Origin: Sipunculus nudus
Taxonomy: Eukaryota; Annelida; Sipuncula; Golfingiida; Sipunculidae
Direction of reading: 5' to 3'
Assembly: GCA_026874595.1 (NCBI GenBank)
Contig: CM049311.1
Span: 8,533,676 to 8,597,675 of the forward strand
DNA length: 64,000 bases
Each line of letters opens with the position of its first letter. Positions within the stretch are counted from its first letter, which is position 1. The position numbers were made by a program, and so were the translations under genes. The notes under the pieces were generated by a model. It saw only the letters and a program-made list of their open reading frames with translations. It had not been told where the DNA came from and did no database searches. This document shows, one piece after another, positions 45,838 to 56,119 of this stretch.

Positions 45838-48554
45838 TACGAATTGTTTTCTCTATTTTTGAGACCTTTAAAAATGTGAACATCTTTTAACAGGGCACAA
45901 ATCGTAAAGACTACACCTAGAATCTTCATTCTTGACATTCTGAGAGACCTATGAAAAGTCTCCATGGAAACCAGAAATTAGGTCTCTGTTACCCATATTC
46001 TTTGAGCTATGGGGCCCCAAAGTACCCCCCAGAATAGTTAAAAATTTCACAAAAAAACTTTATATCTCATTAACTACATCACTGATGGTCATGTTTTTTG
46101 GCATACATATTGATCATGAGATGTTTCATCATTTTCTGCAGACTGGTGGTGCCACCTGTATTTTTCAATTTTTTACAATTTTTATGCCCCCGCCACAAAG
46201 TGGCCGGGGCATATAGTTTTACCCATGTCCGTCATTCCGTCCCTCCGTCCTTCCGTCCTTCCGAAATCAAACAGTTGTACGGACTTTTTTTCGCAATGCC
46301 TGCAGATATTGGCCTGATTTTTGGTGTGTGGGCAGATATAGACCAGTTACAGATCGAGTTCGCGTTTCCTCCTGGTTGACCTATTCTTGACTGTTTTACG
46401 GCTCCTAAACTTAGAAAATTTCATGAAAAATAGAAATATTCATGACAGATACAAATGTACGGACTTTTTTTCACAATGCCTGCAGATATTGGCCTGATTT
46501 TTGGTGTGTGGGCAGATATAGACCAGTTACAGATCGAGTTCGCGTTTCGTCCTGGTTGACCTATTTTTGACTGTTTTACGGCTCCTAAACATAGAAAATT
46601 TCATGAAAAATATGAAATTTCATGACAAATACACTTGTACAGACTTTTCTTCACAATACCTGCAGATATTGGCCTGATTTTTGGTGTGTAGGCAGATAAT
46701 GACCAGTTACAGATCAAGTTCACGTTTTGTCCCAGTCGACCTATTTTTGACTGTTTGACGGTGCTCTAACATAGAAAATTTCATAAAAAGGCGCACATGT
46801 ATGGACTTTTTTTCGCAGTGCCTGCAGATACGGGCCTGATTTTTGGTGTGTAGGCAGATAATGACCAGTTACAGATCGAGTTCTTGTTTTGTCTCAGTTG
46901 ACCTACTTTTGACCATTTGACTGCTCCTGAACATAGAAAGTTTCATGAAAAATATAAATTTTCATAACAAATGCATATGTACTGACTTTTTTTCATCAAT
47001 GCCTGCAGATACCACCCTGATTTTTTTGGTGTGGGCAGATAATGACAGTTACAGATTGAGTTTGCGTTTCATCCCGGTTGACCTACTTTTGATTGTTTTA
47101 CGGCTCCTAAACATAGAAAATTTCATGAAAGACAGAAATTTTAATGGAAAATGCACATGTATGGACTTTTTTTCACAATGCCTGCATATACTGGCATGAT
47201 TTTTGGTGTGTTGCTTGATAATGACCCGTTACAGATCGAGTTTGCATTTTGCCCTTGTTGACCTACTTTTGACCATACGACACCTCCTGAACTTAAAAAA
47301 ATTTCCAAATATTACAAATGATTCTAATTTGCCCAAAGCGGGGGCATTCGTGTCGTTCCGACACATCTAGTTTTTCTCTATTTTTGATACCTCTAAGGAT
47401 GTAGTTATCTGTCAACAGGGTTCAAATTGTAATGACTGGACCTAGAATCTTCATTCTTGACACACAGGGAGACCCATGAAAAGTCTTCATGGAAACCTGA
47501 AATTAGGTCTCTGTTACCCATATCCTCTAAGCTATGGCACTCCAAAGTACAGCTCAGATTAATGGAAAATTTGATACAAAAGCTGAAGTATCTGAACAAC
47601 TAATGCAGAGATCATCTTTATTGTTTGTAAGGATATTGGTCATGGAGTGTTTCATCAGTTTCTACAGCCTTGTGGCACCACATGTATTTGTTCGGGCTTT
47701 TTTCGAATTTTTTTCTCTATTTTTGAGACCTTTAAAGTTATGAACATTTGTTAATAGGGCACAAATCATAACAACTGGACCTAGAATCATCATTCTTTAC
47801 ACACAGGGAGACCCATGAAAAATCTCCATGAAAACCTGAAATAAGGTCTCTGTTACCCATATCCATTAAGCTGTATGGCTCCAAAGTACCCCCCAGAATA
47901 ATGAAAAATTGGATACAAAAACTCCAGTATCTCAATAACTACAACACTGATGCTCATGATTTTTGGCATACATATTGATCATGACATGTTCCATCAGTTT
48001 CAGCAGACTGGGTGTGCCACCTCTATTTTTTTCAAATTTTTACGAATTATTTTCTCTATTTTTGATACCTTTAAAGATGTGGTTATCTGTCAACAGGGTA
48101 AAAATTGTAACAACTGGACCTAGAATCTTCATTCTTGTCATGGAAGGAGGCCCATGAAAAGTGTCTGTGGAAACCTGAAATTAGGTCTCTGTTACCCATA
48201 TCCTTCAAGCTATAGAACTCCAAAGTATCCCTCAGAATAATGGAAAATCTGATACAAAAGCTGAAGTATCTGAATAACTAATCCAGAGACTACCATGCTT
48301 CTTTGCATGGATATTGACCATTTAGTGTTTTTATTAGTTTCTGCAGACTGGTGGAGCCACCTGTATATTTTTTAAAGTTTACGCATTTTTCCTCTATTCT
48401 TGAGATATATTAATACAGACACAATCTCAGACTGTTCGTTAATCTGTTTGATGCTTCAGTTCAATGGTTATATACTACTAATCAGATGATAAAATTTCCT
48501 TTTGCACATCTCTTCCCAGTTAGCTGAGCGTCATGACCCATGGGTCACTTGTTT
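45838..48554 (+). mobile_element. Family A element, copy A9, with a nested family C element
   Basis: Four tandem modules of about 340 bp (45838-46181, 47371-47705, 47706-48046, 48047-48395), each running from TTTTCTCTATTTTTGA through AACAGGGCACAAAT and GACCTAGAATCTTCATTCTT to GTGCCACCTGTATTTTTCAA. The 3' end is TTAGCTGAGCGTCATGACCC, hairpin GACCCATGGGTC and CTTGTTT (ends 48554). No 5' hairpin was found, so the left side is truncated or lies further out. A family C element splits the array at 46182-47370. Confidence 0.75.
46182..47370 (+). mobile_element. Family C element, copy C1 (complete, nested)
   Basis: The 5' hairpin is TATGCCCCCGCCAC-AAA-GTGGCCGGGGCATA (46184-46214), followed by a CCGTCC-rich leader. 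The body has six tandem units starting at about 46277, 46457, 46637, 46799, 46979 and 47159 (period 180 bp, one unit 162 bp), each beginning GTACGGACTTTTTTTC. The 3' end has GCGGGGGCAT (inverted 5' arm), a perfect GTGTCG-TTC-CGACAC hairpin and ATCTAG. Inserted in T-rich sequence of A9. Confidence 0.85.
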
Positions 48555-48598
48555 TGTTCTTGTCATGAAATTTCCCGTCATGCCATATCCCCTGCTCA

Positions 48599-49438
48599 TT
48601 GTATCCGCCAAAACAGAGTTTTGAGGATACTATGTTTTCAGCCCACCACCGCCGCCACCGCGTAGGTGTCCAGAGAACTCTCCCGTAACCACTCAGCGCA
48701 ACTTTACCAAACCCGGTTTTATGTTCGGGTCACATGTGAACTGCTGCACCCTGATTTTGTTTTGACCTCTGACCTTTCCTCTGGGCTCTGTGTCCATTTG
48801 TGCGTCTGTTTCCACACATAAACCCACATATCTTGGGAACCGTTTGACCCATCAAGAAAAAAAAATTTTGTACAAATGTAGCCCTTGGATAGCTTTATAA
48901 CATACACAAAAAATGGTGGTGCCACCTGCAACCATGTTTACACAGTGTCCATCTGTTGGTCTGTCTTGTGTTAAAATCACTCATATCTCTGCAGTGGTTT
49001 GACTAATTCACCTGAAATTCGGCATGTGTATACATCCTGGATAGCTTTCTTGATTTTATGACAGGTGGCGCCACCTACATTCACCATTATGCTGCAGACA
49101 TCCAAGCTCATAAGAAACCGTTTGACCGATTGGGACAATGATGGTGCCACCTGCAACCATTTTTGCACAGCATCCGTCTGCTTGTCATTCGTGGGATAAA
49201 ATCACTCATATCTTGGCAGTGGTTTGACTTTTTGCATTTATATACAATTTTGATAGCTTTCTGGATTTTTATGGTAGGTGGCACAACCTACTTACACATT
49301 TTGGCTGCAGACATCCATGCTAATATACAACACACCTCACTCTATTTCCCCTTGTTACTCAATCCATGCCTCACTTCACCTGTCCAACTCTGATTTTGGC
49401 GGATACAAGTAGTCACTTGTTGACTACCTGTATTCTAG
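48599..49438 (+). mobile_element. Family B element, copy B3
   Basis: Starts TTGTATCCGCCAAAACAG with the terminal hairpin, has about two modules with GGTGGCGCCACC-like palindromes, then TTTTGGCGGATAC and hairpin GTAGTCA-CTTGT-TGACTAC, and ends ATTCTAG. Followed by the same spacer as B1. Confidence 0.8.
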
Positions 49439-49745
49439 TTTGCTTTGTTTTCCATCTCTCTGTCTGTTTTAGAATATTTAGAAATAATTTCATTTGTAAA
49501 CCATATCCTCCAAATTTTTTCAACATAATAACTTTTGAAGTATTTCACATTTTGTCCTCAATTTCGCTAAACAAATAGCTGCTACAAAAATCACAAAAGA
49601 GTTAAAAAATCAGTGACCTTGACCTTCATCTTCAAGGTCAAATCTGCAGAAATGTGAAATTTTTGTGAACCCCATAAATTTTTAAGTATTCCACATTTTG
49701 TCCTCGCGTTTGGTACACCTATTGTCCCTATCAAATTCTTTGACA
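49439..49745 (+). repeat. Spacer plus start of 147-bp array (uninterrupted version)
   Basis: Matches 29419-29511 and then directly 30377 onward, without the B2 insertion. The array stops at about 49745, where family B sequence begins abruptly. Confidence 0.75.
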
Positions 49746-50565
49746 AGTCACTCATATCAAAATCACTCAAATCTCGGCAGTGGTTTGACATACATGCCTA
49801 AAATTTTGCAGGCTTATATATCATGGACAGCTCTCTTGATTTTATGACAGGTGGCGCCACCTACATTCTAGTTTAAGCTGCATACATCCAAGCTCATATC
49901 TAAGGAACTGTTTGACCGATTGGGCCAAAATTTTGCATGTGTATAGATCTCACATAGCTCTTTATCATACGCAAAACTAGTGGCACCACCTGCAACCATT
50001 TTTGCACAGCGTCTGTCTGTTTGTCATTCGTGGGATAAAATCACTCATAGTTCGGCAGTGGGTTGACATATCAGCCTAAAATTTTGCAGGTTTATACATC
50101 TTGGACAGCTCTCATGATTTTATGACAAGTGGCACCACCTACATTCTAGTTTATGCTGCAGACATCCAAGCTTATATCTCGGTAACCGTTTGACTGATTG
50201 GGCCTAAATTTTGCATGTTTATAGATCTCACATAGCTCTTTATCATAAGCAAAACTGGTGGCGCCACCTGCAACCATTTTTGCACAGGGTCCGTCTGTTT
50301 GTCTGCCACGGGCTAAAATCACTCATATACATGTAGTGGTTTGACTTATCTGCCTTAAATTTTGCATATGTATACAACTTGGAGGGCTTTCTGGATTTTG
50401 TGGTAGGTGGCGCAACCTACATACACAATTCGGCTGCAGACATCCATGCTAATATGCAACACTTCACTCTATTTCCCCTTGCCACTGAATCCATGCCTCA
50501 CTCTACCCATTCCACTCTGATTTTGGCAGATACACGTAGTCGCTTGTTGACTACCCATATTCTAG
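49746..50565 (+). mobile_element. Family B element, copy B4 (5' truncated)
   Basis: Begins in mid-module (TCACTCATATCAAAATCACTC) and has three modules with 'GTGGCGCCACCT' palindromes. The 3' end is TTTTGGCAGATAC, a GTAGTCG...TGACTAC hairpin and ATTCTAG (ends 50565). The abrupt junction with the 147-bp array suggests deletion or recombination. Confidence 0.75.
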
Positions 50566-52928
50566 TTACATCTGAAATCCAGAAAACTTAAGCATAAAAT
50601 ATCATTCTTATCATCTGGTTAGTTCCATCCATTTATTTAATAGGCAGTACCTCCAACAGGCGATGGAACTATACTTTAAAAAGGTGTAAAATTAATCAGT
50701 GTATAAAGCTCAGTCTATTTTGTCTCAAGATATTTATGACAAGAAAATTATATTATTTGTAATAAAAAAGCATTTTACTGAATGCCTGCCTCCATTGTTA
50801 TGAAAATTAACTAAGGTAAGATTTTCCAAAGTAAATGAAAGAAACTTTTCTGTTAAATGTTAAAGAAAACTACTGAATAGGGGAATAATATTCAGCATGT
50901 ACGTATGTTTGACCAGAGAAAAGACTTCCATGTGAGGGGTTTCTGGGTGTTAATTTCTCGGTTAGGATTGGAATAATTGAGGGAAACAAAGGTTTAATCC
51001 AATAAAATTCAGCATTTTGCAATACGGGGAATAAAGAAAATAAAGAAACTTCTGCAGGCTGTTACTGTTGCGTATTATAAAACTTTTGCCCAAATACCAA
51101 TCAACAGCACCCAAATGTGGAGCTTACCATCAGGAGATGCACCCGTAAACTGCAGACAAGCACCGAAATGGCATCCAGCAAAGGTCACAGAACTAATCAG
51201 TCGTTACAGCCACGGGATTAGAGCAGAAAACTCACACTGCATATTAATCAAACAGCCCTAGACAGTCGGACCAATAGTGAGAGCTACAGCCTTCCCAGTG
51301 ATAACACTATTTCCTGCCTTCAAGCAGCCTGGTCACAATTTTTCATCAACACAAGGACTATTTTTAAAAGTGATTGAAGTTGTCAGTATCGTGAGTGCTA
51401 AATATAAAGAATAATCAATTAAAAGTCACACTGACTCCCCTGCTTCACAGTTCATCGATCTGATATTTATGGTACATTATGTTTATCATTTATTACTAAG
51501 TGCAGTCATTTTCTATATGGATGTTGTTGCTCACAGTTTCACATCACTAATGGAACACTGAATAATCACATCCATGGAGAATAATTATTCTTTTCATAAT
51601 AACTGTATTTAGAGAGGAAACACACAGGTAAATAGGGCTTCCAAATAAAAGTAGGTGTTTTTTATAGGTGAAAACAAGGTACTATAGATGGCATTTCTTT
51701 TTTTGTAATAATTAAGATGACATTTTAATGATTTAGTCATAGCTTCTGCTAGTAGTTGGTGTAAAAGCAGACTGGCTGCTCTTTCAAAGCTTTCTTGATT
51801 TAAGGTTTGCTGCACACTGGGTTAGAAATTAATGATCCAGAAGTTAAAAGTTTTGTAGCAATCTCAGTCACTTATATTTCATTTCACTCTTTGTGCACTG
51901 TCAGTCATCGGATGGCAAGTTATGACCTTCAACAAGTTATGAACTTCAACAAAAAGGTACCCATGAAAGTTTTGTTTGATTTTTGTGTTGGGAGAATTAA
52001 AGACCTTTACCATTACCTGAATCCTGATTCAACTGTAACAGCTATCACAGTTCAACAACTTTTCTCCAGAACAAAGCTGCCCGCTCACCAAAATTACCAA
52101 TGAATAGCTCAGGTCCTCAGCGGAGGATAAAGAAGTATAGTATATCTCAAAATTTGATAGAATCCTTTGATGAAAAACATATTATTGTGATATTAGGGTG
52201 TTCCCCTAATCCCCCCCCCCCCAAAAAAAAAATACATTAAACAAGTTGCTAATTAAATGTGCAAAGGTAAAGCATAATACCTCTTGAGACCTGGTGGAGA
52301 TAAAAATAACTTTCACAGAATTAATTGGGTACTGTACTCTCACAAAAATGTCAGTGAGACCATCACTATAGAAATTTAATATGGTTTCAAAAATAATACA
52401 CATCATCTGCAGAAACAAACCCATTAATTATGCTGATTGAAGTTTGTTAGTTTAAATATTCTGTAGAGGTTCACAGTTAAAAGTGTAATATTGATGGCCT
52501 TCAGTTTGGTGAATAAATATTTAAAAAATATGTCTTGAAGTTTAAAAGAAAAAATGCAAACCTGTATGAATAAATATTTCATTTTGTGTTGCAAAAGGGC
52601 CTGTACTAGAGTTCTCATATAGATATTCTCATCAATAATTTAACTGCAACCTTGGTGGAAAGGAGTTTTGTTTGTGTTTCTTCTTTCATTTTCTTGGAAG
52701 CCTGTTGGAAACTTGATAGTCAGCTTTAATGACAAGCCAGTGCAATGCCTCAGCTTACAAATAAATGAAAAGTAGTGTTTTTTTTTAAGGTCATTGACAT
52801 CGATATGAATGTGACAGTTTTACCTTGAAGGACACATTTACAGATTTCAAGGTCACGAGAATTCCCAGTAGATTACACAGCCTGTTAAACGATGATAAAT
52901 GATGCCGAGTCACAGTGAAGCTGTATGC
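50566..52928. other. Intron; candidate conserved block at 50980-51360
   Basis: A copy of the small dispersed repeat is at 50598-50670. The block 50980-51360 is less AT-rich and non-repetitive. A plus-strand open frame at 51807-52103 (98 codons) has no recognised family and no clear splice sites. Confidence 0.4.
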
Positions 52929-53045
52929 GTTACCTGATTTTTTATTTTCAGTCATAGCAGCAAGGTCTTCATCTGCCGTTCTTCCATCTTTTAAGTTATT
53001 CTCTGGGTCTGCTCTCTGCCCTCTAAGATAGCATATTTTGCGCAT
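52929..53045 (-). other. Exon-like open stretch, minus strand, unknown
   Basis: From an ATG at 53045, reading on the minus strand through MRKICYLRGQRADPENN and DEDLAAMTENKKS, to a donor-like CAG/GTAACG near 52933. An in-frame stop just upstream of the ATG would fit a first coding exon. No family recognised, and chance is quite possible. Confidence 0.18.
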
Positions 53046-55392
53046 TTCTTTCTATTCTTTGGATGCCGTAAACAACTTAAGCTTCGAAGGTCACGTAAGA
53101 AGAAGGCACCATCCTTCATGACCCATTGGAACGTCCAGAATCCTTGATGTCGACACTTTTAGCCGTGACCACTCCCTTTCAAAACATTTACATCGAGGGC
53201 AGGAGATTATCAAGGTCAGAGGACAGAAATGGGTACATTGTTTTGGGTGTACCATTCTATGTCAGAGAGGGGCAAGTAACAATAACTTGACAAAAAAGCT
53301 TTGTTGCTGCACCACAATTCATGTTATTCAAGTTGTGTTTATCACAGTTATACAGATACTTTTAAAAGTGGTAAAACTGTTTGGTTCCTTGGCTGCTGAA
53401 TAACTAGTTTCTTCACAAATTAAAATATGTACAGTAATGTAAAAAAGTCTGAGCATGATATGTTACTTCTTTCCATTATGACCTTCTTATTCAGTACTTA
53501 TTAAACTATTCCTCAAAATGCCAGGATCAACATCTGTGTTTTTTGTTTAGAGAGATACACAAAAAGAAAGCTGATCCTTTGTCTTTTTCTTGACCTCCAG
53601 TATAGCAACTCTGAAATTGAATCAGTCTGTTATTGTCTCAAGGCAGATTTATCCACATTATTTCTTTGAACTCCACCCATATGTTGTGTAAACATTTTGT
53701 TAATTAGTTAAACAAACCAACAGACCAATAAGCAATACAGACTTGGTTAGTTACATGACCACAATCCAATTTTATTAGCAAGCGTAACCAAAAAACTATT
53801 AAGTATGATCTTGATATGAAAAGAAAAAATTTGGAAAGTTGTTAATTGAAAACAAAAATATGGATAGTATTAAATTAAAAAATGTGTTTATTTCAATAAC
53901 TAGGGTAATCCTAACAGATATGGAACAGCTATGGCAATTAAAGGGGAGCATCTTTTATATGGAATGTGTGTTAAGTGTGGTAACATTTGGTCACCCTCAT
54001 TTCTTATTTAGTAACCTTGCAGTGGCTCCAGCACACCTTCATCTCTGCAAAAAAAAATGAAGATTATCAAAACATTTCATTGAGGTTCTGAATCCCAGTG
54101 TATATTTAGGAAGGTAGTACCAGTGAATGATAAATTACTATTTCAGTCCCATAGTTTTCCAGCAGAAGCTGGATGGCGATAGTTTGTACTGAAGAGCAAG
54201 TTTTAAAGGACATCTGTGGGAAATATAATGTTATTTACAGATGGTTTAACTGTACATCGGGTCTGTTATTGTTAGAGCCAAAACACAGTCAGGTGGTTTG
54301 TACTTCCTTTTGGTCCCCTATTGTTGTATTTATGCCTGTTTAACATGGGACTTGTACAAAGTTGGGAATTCTCTGATCATGGCAAATGGTTTTTCAGCAA
54401 CTTCACTTGAAGAAAAAGTGAAAAGCTTGCCTGAACCAAAAATACAGTTGCACAAACAAGAGTCTCTGAAGGTCTTACAGAACAACTGTGTTAGTGTCAC
54501 CTGAAAAGAAATTGAAAAAAAATGAAAGAAAGTAAGAGATGTAAATATAAAGTATAGTTTTAGTACACACTTATGGAACTGTAATTTACTAGTGTGTTTG
54601 TGGAAGTTTATGAGGATAAAGCTCAAGGAAAAGTTAACTGGGGATTAATTTAATCCAGTGTGGCTGTTAAATGCATGAACAATTTGGACACATACTCAAT
54701 ACAATAATTATCATATTGTGACACCTGCCTGTGGTGATTCATGATATGATAAAAAAAATAACTGGATTCAAATCACGTTTTTTTTTTCAATATGTATCTT
54801 ATTAAAAGTACGAGTATTGACACTTTATTTGTAGTAATAAATGAATTTGCCTGCAAAACAAGACATTTACTTTTAGCCTTAAACATAATAAATCTTGAAA
54901 GAGTTTGTAAAAAAAATGGGAGATAATTCCTTCAAAGTTCTTTTTGGATATCTGTGTTCTTGCTGTACATTCCTCCCGACTCTTTCCTTTTATAAAGTCC
55001 ACCACAGTAATGGTGACAGATTTGGTAACATTTGACAGCTCCAGGGACACCCAGGATCAACCAGATTTGTTGTATATTTTAGGAATCACATGCACTAAGT
55101 TGAAAGTGATTGGTCCCATAACACAGATCTGCTATTTCTAAAAGTTGTGAAGCTTAGCTGATAGAAGCAGAAAATGCTATTTACGTCTCTGTCACCATGA
55201 ATAAATAGGATTCCAGGGACTGAAATAAATAGATGCGCTCAGGCCTTTGTATTTTTAGGTGTGAGCTTGTTGTTTTTCTGTGGACATTGCCACTGAGTCT
55301 GCATAAAATAACTTCAGGGAAATTAAGCTTTTATGGTTTGATGTCTGTCTCCCTTTTAGGGTAAACTACATGTTGGACATATGTAAATTATT
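53046..55392. other. Intron, nothing recognised
   Basis: AT-rich with no repeats or exons supported. Open frames of 73-98 codons on both strands around 53.8-55.1 kb lack motifs and splice context. Confidence 0.5.
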
Positions 55393-55699
55393 GTATCTAA
55401 TACCGCCGCAGAGATTTCGTTTTGACGCCACAGCTCAAAAAATATTCTACAGATCTTTACCAAACTTGACATGTACATAGATATGGGTGAGAGGACAAAG
55501 TCTTTTTAAAATGGGGTCATGAACTTTACTAGGAGAGTGACCTTGACCTTGAATAGGTCCATTTTGGGGGAAAATCACAAAAATTCTTAAATATCTCATT
55601 CATTGAAAGGATGGCAATATTGGATCATTACCCGTAAGTTAAAAGTAAGACCTGACAGTTATTATCTCCCAGTGACATATGAGCCACGTATGGCCAATG
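55393..55699 (+). mobile_element. Fragment of another HINE-like element
   Basis: Starts near ATACCGCCGCAGAGATTTCG and contains GTGACCTTGACCTTGAATAGG, a style common to inner arrays of these elements. Its right part is interrupted by a SINE at 55700. Confidence 0.4.
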
Positions 55700-56119
55700 C
55701 CTTTTTTTTTTTAAATATTTTTTTGTTGGAGGTAACCGCCTCCATTTTTCTAATGCTAGCTTAACTAATTATATGTACATCTGCAGATTTCCATTTCGGT
55801 TTCGGACTACGTGACAGGGCAGTATCACATGCTTCCTCTCATTTGATATCCTGGCGTTAACCAGGCCCGGTGACTACTGCACCTGTGGGCCCTGGGTTGG
55901 TAATCATACCACTGAGGACCCCCGAAAGGCGCACTCGTTTGTGAGTGAAACACGGCCGTTGGGCATGACCTTCCCATTAAGCCTGCAGAGCGCTCAACCT
56001 GGGTGGGGGCCGACCGTGAAAAACCTCACTGCCTCGGCGGAGGTTCGAACTCACGATCCCCCGGCTTTGAGTCCTGCGCTCTACCCTTGAGCCACAGAAG
56101 CCGGTACGTATGGCCAATG
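55686..56119 (-). mobile_element. tRNA-derived SINE, family 1, with 14-bp target-site duplication
   Basis: The SINE body is 55700-56105 and is flanked by ACGTATGGCCAATG on both sides (55686-55699 and 56106-56119). On the minus strand it starts CCGGCTTCTGTGGCTCAAGG, with A box TGGCTCAAGGGTAGAGCGC and B box GAGTTCGAACCTCC, the best-preserved tRNA head in the window. It ends in GGCGGTTACCTCCAAC and an A-rich tail. The duplication length and A-rich tail indicate LINE-driven insertion. Mobilised copies appear relatively young given the intact duplication. Confidence 0.88.

Noticed and set aside
51807-52103. 98-codon plus-strand open frame
   Set aside because: No recognised family, no splice sites matching its ends.
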